Assembly: GCA_027027675.1 (NCBI GenBank)
Contig: JALVKT010000078.1
Span: 1 to 37,249 of the forward strand
Length of the DNA stretch: 37,249 nucleotides
Source: Thermofilaceae archaeon
GTDB lineage: Archaea > Thermoproteota > Thermoprotei > Thermofilales > Thermofilaceae
Reading direction: 5' to 3'
The notes under the pieces are model-generated. The model was not told the DNA's origin and ran no database searches. It worked only from the letters and a program-made list of their open reading frames with translations. Shown here piece by piece: positions 1 through 7,791 of this stretch; position 1 is the stretch's first letter; every line of letters starts with the position of its first letter. The position numbers and the translations under genes are program-made.

Positions 1-757
1 TGACCTCGTCGTAGGTTCCCGTGATGTCTACGAAGGGGCCTTCGGGGGCTCTCTTTCCGGCGAGGAACCTCCCCCTTATGACTATCTCCGTCGCGACGGG
101 GACGGGGTGCTCGGCCGCGTCGGGGTCGGCTTTTAGCCCGCCCATAAGTGTTGACGCTACTTCCAGCTCGGATACCCCGTAGGGTGGGCTTGAGGCCGCT
201 GCTATGTAGAGTGGGAGGGGGGCTCCTATGAGCATGGTGGCGGGGAGGTCTTTCCCCCGGTTCTCCGCCGCTTTTAGTATTTTGTAGAGGTGGCGGGGGA
301 CTATGCGTACCGCTAGTTTGTCGGGGGCTGTGAGTAGGGCCCTGTGTATGCTTGCGTTTATGTAGCCCGTGGCCTCGTCTTTCGCGAGTATTATACCGGC
401 TGTTATGTAGGGGCCAGCGTCGTTTTCGTAGAACTTGGGTATGGGTAGCGTGTAGAGATCGTTTCCCAGGCTTTTTAGGGGGTAGTGTTCCTCGAGGAGG
501 GGGGTGGGGTTGGCGAGTGCGTGTAGTAGTTTCCTATAGGCTTCTTCTTCGGCGGCCACGCCTAGTGCGGAGTAGATTCGGGCTCTCTCCGCAAAGATGT
601 TGGATATAACTTTCCCTTTGGGCGTTTCAAGTATCGTGATGTCCGGCTGGCTGGAGTGTATCGCCCAGGCGACGCCGTACTCTAGGGCGGCTTTCGCGGG
701 CTGGGGGGCCTGTGCGGCCGCGTCGCGAAGTGTGAGGAGTCTGTGGGGAGGCTTCAT
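1..757 (-). CDS. UbiD-family decarboxylase, N-terminal part (cut by window edge)
   Basis: The reading frame starts at ATG 757 and stays open to the left edge for about 252 residues, so the C-terminal part lies outside the window. It begins MKPPHRLLTLRDA and contains family hallmarks: INASIHRAL in the middle and, near the edge, RFLAGKRAPEGPF followed by DITGTYDEV, which is the classic UbiD core. UbiD enzymes are decarboxylases that use prenylated FMN. In Thermoproteota a UbiD homologue decarboxylates anhydromevalonate phosphate in the modified mevalonate (isoprenoid) pathway. That specific role is an inference here, because the active-site half is missing. The start overlaps the stop of the upstream Spt5 gene (ATGA), so the two are translationally coupled at the end of a long minus-strand operon. 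Confidence 0.88.
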   Translation of the reverse strand, partial: MKPPHRLLTLRDAAAQAPQPAKAALEYGVAWAIHSSQPDITILETPKGKVISNIFAERARIYSALGVAAEEEAYRKLLHALANPTPLLEEHYPLKSLGNDLYTLPIPKFYENDAGPYITAGIILAKDEATGYINASIHRALLTAPDKLAVRIVPRHLYKILKAAENRGKDLPATMLIGAPLPLYIAAASSPPYGVSELEVASTLMGGLKADPDAAEHPVPVATEIVIRGRFLAGKRAPEGPFVDITGTYDEV

Positions 758-1242
758 TGCGTGGCCTCCTCGCGCTTGGCTCTCTGAACTATTTTAACGT
801 CTTCGGCGTTGATTATCGCGGGGAGCGGGAAGGCTGCCTCCGCTATTTCAACTCTTATCTCGTTTTTGCCCTTGTCTATTTCGACGACGCGGCCCCTCAT
901 CCCGGAGAAGGGCCCCCTGATTATCTCCACAAGGTCGCCTATGCTTATCTGCTCTATCATGGGTTTCGGCTTTAAGAGCTTCTCTATCTCCTCAAACTTG
1001 ATTTTTCCGCTTATCATTCCCCGGAAGTGTTTGAGGCCGTAGGCTGCCCGCTGGGCCTCGTACTGCGCGTCTGCCTCGATTATCACTAGGCCTTTGAGCT
1101 CTGGAACGACGACTATAGAGTATACCTTGTACTTGCCCGTCCTGATCCTGTTGTATATCATGACTGCCACGTTGTACTCCTGGCCCGCAGTGGTGCGTAT
1201 GGCGAAAAAGCCTGGCCTCCTCATTTTACGGGGCTCTTCCAT
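754..1242 (-). CDS. spt5: Transcription elongation factor Spt5 (archaeal NusG)
   Basis: 162 residues. An N-terminal NGN domain (residues about 8-90, starting GFFAIRTTAGQE) is followed by a KOW domain (about 95-150, containing GDLVEIIRGPFSGMRGRV). This is the normal two-domain length for archaeal Spt5, which binds the RNA polymerase clamp, with Spt4 as partner, and promotes processive elongation. It lies directly downstream of SecE (18-bp gap), the conserved secE-nusG order shared by archaea and bacteria. Its stop codon overlaps the start of the UbiD-family gene. An alternative start at the internal Met7 would remove only six residues. Confidence 0.96.
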   Translation of the reverse strand: MEEPRKMRRPGFFAIRTTAGQEYNVAVMIYNRIRTGKYKVYSIVVVPELKGLVIIEADAQYEAQRAAYGLKHFRGMISGKIKFEEIEKLLKPKPMIEQISIGDLVEIIRGPFSGMRGRVVEIDKGKNEIRVEIAEAAFPLPAIINAEDVKIVQRAKREEATQ

Positions 1243-1260
1243 GGCGCTTCCCCAGCGCGG

Positions 1261-1536
1261 CTATACCGCGCTTCTCCTCCTCAGATACACTATCACCGCT
1301 ACCACGGCGGCCGCTGCCCCGAACCCCCCTATGAGCACGACCTCCCTGGGGACGGCGCCGGCCCCCGCGTACTGGAAGGCTGCGCCGGCTAGCTGGAAGA
1401 AGTAGCCTATTATGCCTAGCAGCGACATGCCTAGCACTACTATCTTGAAGGTTGCCTTAAACTCCTCTGAGGTCGGCTTGCTGGCCAGCCTAAGCGCTCT
1501 TTTAATGTCGTTGAGTATGCCTGTGAGGGACGACAT
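1261..1536 (-). CDS. secE: Protein translocase subunit SecE / Sec61 gamma
   Basis: 91 residues. The amphipathic region (about 5-30, RALRLASKPTSEEFKATFKI) and the first membrane helix (about 32-53) form the usual SecE/Sec61-gamma core, which clamps the SecY channel in the membrane. Archaeal SecE proteins are commonly about 60 residues with one helix. Here a second hydrophobic segment (about 63-84) ends in basic YLRRRSAV, which would put both ends on the same side of the membrane. The gene sits between OTC and spt5 with short gaps, and the secE-spt5 order supports the call. Confidence 0.92.
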   Translation of the reverse strand: MSSLTGILNDIKRALRLASKPTSEEFKATFKIVVLGMSLLGIIGYFFQLAGAAFQYAGAGAVPREVVLIGGFGAAAAVVAVIVYLRRRSAV

Positions 1537-1552
1537 CGCTAGCTACACCGCT

Positions 1553-2509
1553 TCATAGCTCCCTTGGAGCGGGTATAATTGAATCTTTCTGCCTCGGCAG
1601 CATGTTTTTGAGCAGGAACAGGAGCACAGCCTTTGCCGTGTGAAGCCTGTTTTCTGCTTGGTCGAAAACCACGCTGTAGCGGCTCTCCAAGACGTCATCG
1701 GTTACCTCTTCTCCCCGGTGCGCCGGGAGGCAGTGCATGAAGATGAAGTCGTCTTTCCCGACGCATTCTAGGAGCCTGCTGTTAACCTGGTACCTGGGTA
1801 GAAAGGCTCTCAGCCTCTTTTCACGTTCCTCTTCCTGGCCCATGCTTACGAAGACGTCCGTGTACACCACGTCTGCGCCCTTCAGGGCCTCGCAGGGATC
1901 CCTGTACACCTCTACGTGCCCGTAGGCTTCCCCGAGGAGCGAGGGTGTGGGCTCGTAGCCGGGGGGCGAGGCTACCCTCACCCTTGCCCCCAGCTTTGCA
2001 CCGGCTATTGCCAGGGAGTTGAAGACGTTGTCGCGCCCGTCTCCGATGAAGGCTATGACTATCCCCTTAATCCTCCCTTTCTTCTCCTTTATCGTGGCGT
2101 AGTCGGCTAGCGCTTGGAGTGGGTGGTACTTGTCGCTGAGCAGGTTGACAACGGGGACTGAGGAGTACTCGGCCATTTCTACGAGTGTATCGTGGCTATA
2201 CACGCGGGCTGCTAGCAGGCTGTGGTAACGGGAGAGCACCCTTGCTACGTCCTTGACGGGTTCTCCCCTGACTAGTTGGAGTTCATCTCTCCTATAGTAG
2301 ATGGGGGTGGCCCCCAGCTCTGCGGCTGCCACGCTCATGGAGGCCCTTGTCCTCGTGGAGGGCTTCTCGAATATGAGTGCTATTGTATGCCCCCTTAGTG
2401 CCTCTCGAAAGGGCATTATCCTTCTATACTGTTTCAGCGTGAGAGAAAAGTCTATGATGGAACCGATGGTTTCTCCCGCGTAGGGGTGGAGGGAGAGTAT
2501 GTGGTTCAT
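1553..2509 (-). CDS. argF: Ornithine carbamoyltransferase
   Basis: 318 residues, normal length. The carbamoyl-phosphate site STRTR is at 51-55, HPLQ at 129-132, the ornithine-loop motif DVFVSMG at 218-224 and HCLP at 259-262. The SMG motif separates OTC from aspartate carbamoyltransferase. It catalyses carbamoyl phosphate plus ornithine to citrulline in the cytoplasm (arginine synthesis, or ornithine/citrulline turnover). No other arginine genes lie beside it, but a class III omega-aminotransferase that may act on ornithine is encoded at 8279-9634. It is embedded between ftsY and secE in the minus-strand operon, an unusual partner for translocation genes. Confidence 0.96.
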   Translation of the reverse strand: MNHILSLHPYAGETIGSIIDFSLTLKQYRRIMPFREALRGHTIALIFEKPSTRTRASMSVAAAELGATPIYYRRDELQLVRGEPVKDVARVLSRYHSLLAARVYSHDTLVEMAEYSSVPVVNLLSDKYHPLQALADYATIKEKKGRIKGIVIAFIGDGRDNVFNSLAIAGAKLGARVRVASPPGYEPTPSLLGEAYGHVEVYRDPCEALKGADVVYTDVFVSMGQEEEREKRLRAFLPRYQVNSRLLECVGKDDFIFMHCLPAHRGEEVTDDVLESRYSVVFDQAENRLHTAKAVLLFLLKNMLPRQKDSIIPAPREL

Positions 2510-2571
2510 GGCTTCCCAAAATAATTAGTTGCCGGCCATCTAAACCTGTTTTCCGGCTCAGCTATCCGGCG

Positions 2572-3480
2572 TCACGGTGGGAGGAGGCTGTCTACAAACT
2601 TTCTGTAATCGAATTTTTCTAGGTCCTCGGGGTTTTGGCCCACTCCGACGTATGCTATGGGGCGCCTGGTGACGTAGACTATAGAGATGGCTGCGCCGCC
2701 CTTTACGTCAGCATCCATTTTTGTAAGGATTGAGGCGTCTATGCCCACCTCCCTGCTGAATACTCCCGCCTGCTCCACGGCGTCGCTGCCTACAAGCGCG
2801 TCGCCCACGTACACCTTATAGTGGGGCTCTACAACCCTGGCGATCTTCTTCATCTCAGCTACAAGGTTTACGTTTGTGTGCATCCTACCCGCGGTGTCTA
2901 TAATTACGACGTCGTAGCCCTTCTTCCTAGACAGCGTCACAGCGTCGTAGGCCACCGAGGCCGGGTCGGCCCCGTAGCTCCCCGCGTGCACCTCGACGCC
3001 AAGCCTTTCTCCCCAAAGCTTTAGCTGCTCTATGGCTCCCGCCCTAAAAGTGTCCGCACCCACGAGTAAGGGGTTCAAGCCGAAGGACTTGTAACGGTAG
3101 GCTAGCTTGGCGGCGGTGGTCGTCTTCCCGTGCCCGTTGGGCCCTAGAAGCAGGATTATAACGGGTGGCTTCTTTGCACCCGCCTTTACCTCGGCGTCCA
3201 GGTCGAGTTCTCCAGCGTCGGCGAAGAGCTGTAGGAGCAGCTCGCGGAGCTCCCTTCTAACGACCTTCTTTTTGTCAGCAGTCCTCGCTACCTTCGTGGA
3301 GGAGAGCTTCTCGGCAAGCCTTTCTATTAGCGCCTCTGCAACGTCGTAGGCGACGTCGTTCTCGACGAGCTCTAGCACTAGGTCGTACCCGGCTTCCTTA
3401 ACTTTTTCCCTAGAGAACTCCGTGTACGCGATCTTCTCTACAAGCTTCCCCAGAACCGATTTTAGCCCCAAACGCCGCAC
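2572..3480 (-). CDS. ftsY: Signal recognition particle receptor FtsY (SRP54-type GTPase)
   Basis: 302 residues. An N-terminal helical N domain (about 1-90) precedes the G domain: P-loop GPNGHGKTT at 113-121, DTFRAGA in the G2/insertion-box area, DTAGR at 195-199 and TKMD at 253-256, ending with the FDYRKFVDSLL helix. It lacks the C-terminal M domain of SRP54, so it is the receptor rather than Ffh. It docks SRP-ribosome complexes at the membrane for co-translational export. Gene order prefoldin alpha-ftsY is common in archaea and fits here (26-bp gap). Confidence 0.96.
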   Translation of the reverse strand: MRRLGLKSVLGKLVEKIAYTEFSREKVKEAGYDLVLELVENDVAYDVAEALIERLAEKLSSTKVARTADKKKVVRRELRELLLQLFADAGELDLDAEVKAGAKKPPVIILLLGPNGHGKTTTAAKLAYRYKSFGLNPLLVGADTFRAGAIEQLKLWGERLGVEVHAGSYGADPASVAYDAVTLSRKKGYDVVIIDTAGRMHTNVNLVAEMKKIARVVEPHYKVYVGDALVGSDAVEQAGVFSREVGIDASILTKMDADVKGGAAISIVYVTRRPIAYVGVGQNPEDLEKFDYRKFVDSLLPP

Positions 3481-3506
3481 CTTGCCCGTAAAGAAACCCG
3501 GGGGGA

Positions 3507-3926
3507 TTACTTCTTCGCCGCCGCTACAGCCCTCCTTATCTCCTCTAGCCGTGCAAGCACCCTGTTCAGATCCTCGGTTCTTTTATCCAGGTGCTCCTTT
3601 ACCTCCTTTTTCCGCTCTTCAAGGTATTTCAACGTGGCCTCAGGATCCCTCTCCACGAGGATGTTGGAGCCGATCGATACTAGGAAGCGCGTCTGCTTCT
3701 CCACTCTCCCATGCGCGTATACCCCGCTCGCTATGGGTATTAGCACTTCCTCCTCCCCGCTAAGCTCCTTGAGATGCTTAACCGTCGTTATCGCGGAGTC
3801 CAGCTCTGCAAGGAGGTTTTGGAGCAAGGCGATGTCTTTCTGTATCTCCTCTGCCAGCTGCGCCAGCATAGTGTACTCTGCCGCTAGCTGCTGGCCAACA
3901 TTGCCCGAAGACATTTTCTGCGCCAC
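3507..3926 (-). CDS. pfdA: Prefoldin subunit alpha
   Basis: 139 residues with long N- and C-terminal coiled-coil helices (about 8-50 and 95-137) around a short beta region (EEVLIPIASGVYAHGRV), the shape of prefoldin alpha. It forms a hexamer with the beta subunit that passes unfolded proteins to the thermosome. The start is GTG 3926: a TATA box (3949-3957) centred 27 bp upstream predicts transcription beginning at about this codon, so the message is probably leaderless. An internal ATG four codons later is a less likely alternative. It is followed by ftsY. Confidence 0.94.
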   Translation of the reverse strand: MAQKMSSGNVGQQLAAEYTMLAQLAEEIQKDIALLQNLLAELDSAITTVKHLKELSGEEEVLIPIASGVYAHGRVEKQTRFLVSIGSNILVERDPEATLKYLEERKKEVKEHLDKRTEDLNRVLARLEEIRRAVAAAKK

Positions 3927-3948
3927 GTGTAGAGAAGGATTCTACATG

Positions 3949-3957
3949 TTTATAATT
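3949..3957 (-). promoter_or_regulatory. TATA box for prefoldin alpha
   Basis: On the minus strand AATTATAAA is centred about 27 bp before GTG 3926. This is the archaeal TATA-to-start spacing for a leaderless transcript and marks a promoter inside the minus-strand gene run. Confidence 0.6.
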
Positions 3958-3967
3958 GATTGGTGTC

Positions 3968-4240
3968 CTATCCATAATATACTATCTTTTCGGCCGCGGC
4001 CAGCTGCTGCACGTAGGGGTTCCTTATCTCCTCAATGTTCTTGACTATTTCCACGGACTCCACGTATATGTGGCCTCTCTTTAGCTTATGCCTGGAGCCA
4101 AGGATGCTGTAGAGCCGCTCCAGCGCTTGCTCCTCGTTCAAGGCGCGCACCTCTATCTTGAACTTTTCAATGTCTCCGTTCCTCAGCCTCATCCTGCCCT
4201 TTACCAAGTAGGTTTTTACCTGCAGAGGCTCCGAGGACAT
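3968..4240 (-). CDS. rpl18a: Large ribosomal subunit protein eL20 (LX/L18a)
   Basis: 90 residues from ATG 4240 (MSSEPLQVKTYLVKG). It matches archaeal LX/L18a, a small beta-rich protein of the large subunit; family traits are the start TYLVKGRMR and the end in a helix plus KIVYYG. A longer frame begins at 4255, but the TATA element at 4271-4279 predicts transcription starting near 4250. That would leave the longer start outside the mRNA, and a GGTG Shine-Dalgarno-like element lies 7 bases before ATG 4240. It follows aIF6 by 42 bp. Confidence 0.93.
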   Translation of the reverse strand: MSSEPLQVKTYLVKGRMRLRNGDIEKFKIEVRALNEEQALERLYSILGSRHKLKRGHIYVESVEIVKNIEEIRNPYVQQLAAAEKIVYYG

Positions 4241-4270
4241 CAGAGTACACCACAAGCCTACAGTACACTG

Positions 4271-4279
4271 TAAATATAA
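4271..4279 (-). promoter_or_regulatory. TATA box for eL20
   Basis: CTTATATTTA on the minus strand places the transcript start near 4250, about ten bases before ATG 4240. An imperfect palindrome (TACAGTACACTGTA, 4259-4272) overlaps its downstream edge and could bind a regulator. Confidence 0.5.
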
Positions 4280-4282
4280 GTT

Positions 4283-4966
4283 CTATGGCTGGGCGGCCCC
4301 GAAGAGTATTTGCTGGATCCTCATCAACTCGTGCCCTGTAGTTTCCTCCCCTACAAGCGCCCCCTTCGAATTAGCTACCATGCCCGAACGGAGGAAGATT
4401 CTCCCCCTGTTCACCGTCGCAACGTCCCCCGGCACTTTAAAGATGTTGGACAGCTTCTCAGCCTCCTCTTCGCCTACTGTTGGCGGCAAAAGTAGGCCCC
4501 TATTCGTGGCGACTGCCACCGCACCTACTAGGGGGAACTCTCCAATGGTGCCTCGCACACAAGGAGTCCCCAGCGCTTCACCAATCTTTGCTTCAAGCTT
4601 CTTTGGGAGGATGCTGCTCAGCAGGCATGCATTGTCGTTTGCCAGTATAAGGTTTCCAGGCGTCGTCTCCTTCAACCCCTCTAGAACCACTATCTTAACG
4701 TCCCCCAGAACCTCTTTGAGACTGTTAACCTCCTCTTCATAGGCTATAGAGGGCAGGATTAACGCCCTATTGTTTCCCGCACACAAAACCCCTATCAGCC
4801 TGCTCCTCGCGATGGAGACGGGGTACGGCTCAACTCCTAGGGCTTCCCTTACTATACCGGAAAACTTTGGCGGAGCGTCGCGGGGTATAAGCGCTACATC
4901 GTCATTCGCATAAACATAGACTCCTATGTGGGGTGAACCGAATAGGGACGCTGTTTCTACTGTCAA
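4283..4966 (-). CDS. eif6: Translation initiation factor aIF6
   Basis: 227 residues, the normal length of the pentein-fold aIF6/eIF6. This factor binds the large subunit (near uL14) and blocks premature joining with the small subunit. The five pseudo-repeats can be followed through IGVYVYANDDVALIP, IGVLCAGNNRALILP, NLILANDNACLL, VGAVAVATNRGLLLPP and GMVANSKGALVG. The gene is six bases downstream of eL31, in the conserved archaeal order eL39-eL31-aIF6-eL20. Confidence 0.97.
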   Translation of the reverse strand: MTVETASLFGSPHIGVYVYANDDVALIPRDAPPKFSGIVREALGVEPYPVSIARSRLIGVLCAGNNRALILPSIAYEEEVNSLKEVLGDVKIVVLEGLKETTPGNLILANDNACLLSSILPKKLEAKIGEALGTPCVRGTIGEFPLVGAVAVATNRGLLLPPTVGEEEAEKLSNIFKVPGDVATVNRGRIFLRSGMVANSKGALVGEETTGHELMRIQQILFGAAQP

Positions 4967-4972
4967 AAATCA

Positions 4973-5281
4973 TCACTCCTCCTCTTCCTCATACCCTGGG
5001 GGCACAACCCTTGCCTCAACGACCCTTCCTTCCTCCACTTCGTATATCACGTCAACCTTTATTCGCCTGGGAGGCTTCTCGATGCTCCTGGACCATAGCT
5101 CCTTGTTAACCTTCTCATGAATCACTATCTTCTCCGGGTCATGGAGATGCCGCTTCACAAACTCTCTGACAAGCCTGACAGCAACTTTCGCCCTCTTAGG
5201 GCGGGGGACGTCATAGGCGTGGCGGAGCGGTATAACGTAGCTCGCCCTATGCTCCCCCTCTTTTAGCTCCTTCCTAGCCAT
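4973..5281 (-). CDS. rpl31e: Large ribosomal subunit protein eL31
   Basis: 102 residues. The core VIPLRHAYDVPRPKRAKVAV followed by RLVREFVKRHL is diagnostic of eL31, which lies near the polypeptide exit tunnel. The tail is very acidic (ends GYEEEEE). It sits 13 bases after eL39 and six before aIF6 in the same operon. Confidence 0.96.
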   Translation of the reverse strand: MARKELKEGEHRASYVIPLRHAYDVPRPKRAKVAVRLVREFVKRHLHDPEKIVIHEKVNKELWSRSIEKPPRRIKVDVIYEVEEGRVVEARVVPPGYEEEEE

Positions 5282-5294
5282 TACTCGTCACCGG

Positions 5295-5447
5295 TTAGAG
5301 CTGCATCCTGCTTCTACGCCAGTTCCTCTTGGGGAGCCTCCTAACCCTCCCCAGCGTCCTCGAAACAACCCAGAGCGGCGTCGGCTCGTTAGTTCTCGTC
5401 GCAGCTGCAAGCCTTATCTTCTTCCCTAACGGCTTGTTGCGGGCCAT
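5295..5447 (-). CDS. rpl39e: Large ribosomal subunit protein eL39
   Basis: A 50-residue basic protein, ATG 5447 to TAA 5295-5297: MARNKPLGKKIRLAAATR, then TNEPTPLWVVSRTLGRVRR and LPKRNWRRSRMQL. The PxW(V/I) core and the RNWRRS(R/K) end are the eL39 signature. This small protein lines the ribosomal exit tunnel. It is short and easily missed by gene finders. It lies between the PDCD5-like gene and eL31, the conserved archaeal neighbour order. The 11 bases before its ATG are identical to those before eL20. Confidence 0.95.
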   Translation of the reverse strand: MARNKPLGKKIRLAAATRTNEPTPLWVVSRTLGRVRRLPKRNWRRSRMQL

Positions 5448-5464
5448 CAGAGTACACCTTCACT

Positions 5465-5812
5465 TCAACCCGGCTTGAAGAATTTAATTTTTACTTCGCG
5501 CCTAGACGCCGCCAGCCTAGCCAGCAACTGTTTCAGGGTCTCGTCGTCTATGGGAAGCGGGACTCGCCCCGTGGAGGCCAACTGTATCAGCTGAACCTCT
5601 ATGCTCTCCGCAAGCTCAGGCTTAACTATTTTCAAGTTTGAGAGCCTCTCCCTCGCTTTAGGCGTAAGTATCTTCCTCAGAATCTCCTGCCGCCTAGCCT
5701 CTTCTGCGCGGCGCTGCTCCTCGAGCCTCCTCTGCTCTTCAAGCCTCCTCCTGTATTCCTCGAGCTTCCGGCGCTTAATCTCCTCGAGCTCGTCGCCGTA
5801 GTCAGCGCCCAT
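5465..5812 (-). CDS. PDCD5-like DNA-binding protein (TFAR19 family)
   Basis: About 115 residues from ATG 5812; a GTG three codons upstream (5821) is the alternative. A charged helical N-terminus rich in E/R (LEEYRRRLEEQRRLEEQRR) is followed by the three-helix PDCD5 core (RKILTPKARERLSNLKIVKP ... ASTGRVPLPIDDETLKQLL) and a basic end. Archaeal members bind DNA non-specifically and are routinely found between eS19 and eL39, as here. The exact cellular role is unsettled. A TATA-like element near 5851-5860 suggests a start of transcription just before this gene. Confidence 0.9.
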   Translation of the reverse strand: MGADYGDELEEIKRRKLEEYRRRLEEQRRLEEQRRAEEARRQEILRKILTPKARERLSNLKIVKPELAESIEVQLIQLASTGRVPLPIDDETLKQLLARLAASRREVKIKFFKPG

Positions 5813-5871
5813 GACAACCACTAAGTAACTTTAGAGTAAACACCGAGAAAAATATAGTTACGGCCACGCGT

Positions 5872-6330
5872 CTACGCAACGTACTTCTTAAGCTCCGGCT
5901 TCTCCTTTACCAGCTCCCTAAACACCTGCGCCGCCACCTTGTCGACCACAGACCGCCCCTTAGGCGTCACGACGCGGCCTCTCGGCGTAGTTTCTACGAG
6001 CCCCGCCTTCTCCAGCTGCTGAAGCGCGTTCCGTATAATGGCTCCACCAGCTTTTCGGAAGTGTTCACGCACAGTCCCCATGTTCTTGCGTCCACCATAG
6101 TAGGTGCGCAGCCTCTCCACGCCCACGGGGCCCTCCAAGTATATCTTCCTAAGTATGCTCGCGCACCGCTTGTACCACCAGTCGGGGTCGTCAGGCACCC
6201 TCTCCTTGTGGCTGCCGGTTTTCACGTACGCGGCCCACTCGGGGGGCTCCACCTCGGCCACGTTCTCCTTCAGGTACCTCGCCAGCGCGTCTATTAGGGC
6301 CTGTGGAGGGACGAACCTCGCGTTTACCAT
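5872..6330 (-). CDS. rps19e: Small ribosomal subunit protein eS19
   Basis: 152 residues, normal archaeal length, with the family features WYKRCASILRKIYLEGPVGV and LRTYYGGRKN, then RNALQQLEKAGLVE and the winged-helix-like end. It is required for small-subunit maturation. It is the first gene of the long minus-strand run: a TATA box at 6362-6370 lies about 36 bp before ATG 6330, leaving a leader of roughly ten bases. Confidence 0.97.
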   Translation of the reverse strand: MVNARFVPPQALIDALARYLKENVAEVEPPEWAAYVKTGSHKERVPDDPDWWYKRCASILRKIYLEGPVGVERLRTYYGGRKNMGTVREHFRKAGGAIIRNALQQLEKAGLVETTPRGRVVTPKGRSVVDKVAAQVFRELVKEKPELKKYVA

Positions 6331-6361
6331 ACACTAATCCCAGCACCCTAACACTTTATGT

Positions 6362-6370
6362 GATATAAGC
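6362..6370. promoter_or_regulatory. TATA element shared by the eS19 operon and trmI
   Basis: GATATAAGC on the plus strand reads GCTTATATC on the minus strand. It predicts a leftward start near 6340 (eS19 ATG at 6330) and a rightward start near 6392. The rightward prediction excludes the longest trmI frame (6374) and favours the later starts. A second plus-strand candidate, CTTTATGTG (6354-6362), gives a similar result. Confidence 0.55.
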
Positions 6371-6433
6371 TCTATGCCTGTGCGCGGGGCGAATCGCATA
6401 ACTACTATGCCGTGGTTAGAGAGGGGGATTGGC

Positions 6434-7204
6434 ATGGAGGCAGCAGTGGTCAAGGAGGGCGACTGGGTACTAATCTACTTCAGCGAGAAGAAGAGCTACG
6501 TGGTACGCGTGGAGCAGGGGAGGCAGTTCCACACTACAAAGGGGAGCATAGACCTAGGCTCGCTCGTTGGCGTGGAGTACGGTTCGCGGCTGGAGACGAA
6601 CGTGGGCGAAGAGTTCTACGTTACCCGGCCGCTGATAGTCGACCGCTTATCCGTTTTGAAGCGGTTCACTCAGGTTATATATCCGAAGGACCTGGCGTAT
6701 CTCCTGCTAGGCTCCGGTGTAGGCCCGGGTAGCAGGGTTGTTGAGGCGGGGACCGGCACGGGCTATCTAACCTCGATCCTCGCATTCTATGTGAGGCCTA
6801 GCGGCAGGGTTTTCACCTATGAGGCTAGGGAAGACTTTTACAAAATGGCTGTAGAAAACTTTGAGCGGATAGGCTTGCTCCCCTACATAACGGTTAGGAA
6901 GCGTAACATTAAGGAGGGTATAAAGGAGAGGAACGTGGACGCCGTCTTCCTCGACATGCCGGATCCATGGGAGGTGTTCGGGGAGGCGTATAGCGTGTTA
7001 AACCATGGCGGAACAATCAATGTATTTACGCCTACCACCGGCCAAATGTCGCGTAGCATTGAAGGGTTAAAGCGGGCTGGCTTTAAGAGGGTGGAGGCGG
7101 CTGAAATAATGTATCGTAGGTACAAGGCTTCTCCTAGGGAGCTGAGGCCGGAGAACGTTGGTATATGGCATACCGGCTACATAATTAGGGGCCAGAAGCT
7201 ATAG
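6434..7204 (+). CDS. trmI: tRNA (adenine-58-N1)-methyltransferase TrmI
   Basis: 256 residues from ATG 6434 (MEAAVVKEGDWVLI). The N-terminal beta domain with FHTTKGSIDLGSLVG is followed by the Rossmann methyltransferase domain: SAM motif VVEAGTGTGYLT, acidic loop EAREDF, and catalytic region DAVFLDMPDPWE. The enzyme methylates N1 of A58 (and A57 in some archaea) in the T-loop, stabilising tRNA at high temperature. Longer starts at 6374 and 6407 exist. Family proteins begin right before the xEGDxV motif, GGGGG precedes ATG 6434 by six bases, and the TATA position rules out 6374. Confidence 0.93.
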   Translation: MEAAVVKEGDWVLIYFSEKKSYVVRVEQGRQFHTTKGSIDLGSLVGVEYGSRLETNVGEEFYVTRPLIVDRLSVLKRFTQVIYPKDLAYLLLGSGVGPGSRVVEAGTGTGYLTSILAFYVRPSGRVFTYEAREDFYKMAVENFERIGLLPYITVRKRNIKEGIKERNVDAVFLDMPDPWEVFGEAYSVLNHGGTINVFTPTTGQMSRSIEGLKRAGFKRVEAAEIMYRRYKASPRELRPENVGIWHTGYIIRGQKL

Positions 7205-7220
7205 CTGAGTAGTGGTTGCT

Positions 7221-7790
7221 ATGAAGGGCCGTATACCGGTCGCTGTGCGGCCGGAGAGGATAGGTGTGCTCCTGGGGCGGGGCGGCCGTAACAAGAGGAG
7301 GCTTGAGGAGGCGTTCGGCGTAAAGCTGGAGGTGGACGAGCGGCGAGCCATAGTGTATATTGTGCCCGCTCCTGAGACGCCGGCGTTTAAGGTGTTAAAG
7401 GCCCAGAAAGCTGTTGAGGCTGTTTCCCTGGGGTTCAGCGTGGAGGACGCGTTGAAGCTTGCCGACGACCTCGTAACGCTGGAGATAATTGACGTTTCGG
7501 AGGCCGCGAGGAACAGGGGGGATCTCGCTAGGATTATGGCTAGGATTATTGGCAGTAAGGGCAGGTTTAAGCGTCTCTTGGAGGAGATGACGGGGGCGTC
7601 GATCGTGGTTTCCGACAAGGTTGTCGGTGTTATAGGGGATTACGAGCAGGTAAGGGTTGCCCACGAGGCTATTTCGAGGATTGTGAGGGGGCAGTCGCAC
7701 AGCAGTGTGACATCGTTCCTGGAGAATGAGAGCCGGCTGCTTAAGAGGCGGAGGATGGAACTCTGGGAAAAGTGGGAGGCCTATAGGTAA
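7221..7790 (+). CDS. KH-domain RNA-binding protein, aDim2/Pno1-like
   Basis: 189 residues from ATG 7221; GTG 7212 would add three. It has two KH domains. The first is at about 3-60 with GVLLGRGGRNKRRLEEAFGV; the second is at about 95-165 with ARIIGSKGRFKRLLEEMTGA, and its GSKG loop is the RNA contact. Archaeal Dim2 binds the 3' end of 16S rRNA with aIF2-alpha during small-subunit maturation; the eukaryotic equivalent is Pno1. Genes for aIF1A and RIO1, its usual partners, lie 6 kb away. It is tail-to-tail with a tRNA gene starting two bases after its stop. Confidence 0.88.
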   Translation: MKGRIPVAVRPERIGVLLGRGGRNKRRLEEAFGVKLEVDERRAIVYIVPAPETPAFKVLKAQKAVEAVSLGFSVEDALKLADDLVTLEIIDVSEAARNRGDLARIMARIIGSKGRFKRLLEEMTGASIVVSDKVVGVIGDYEQVRVAHEAISRIVRGQSHSSVTSFLENESRLLKRRRMELWEKWEAYR

Positions 7791-7791
7791 G

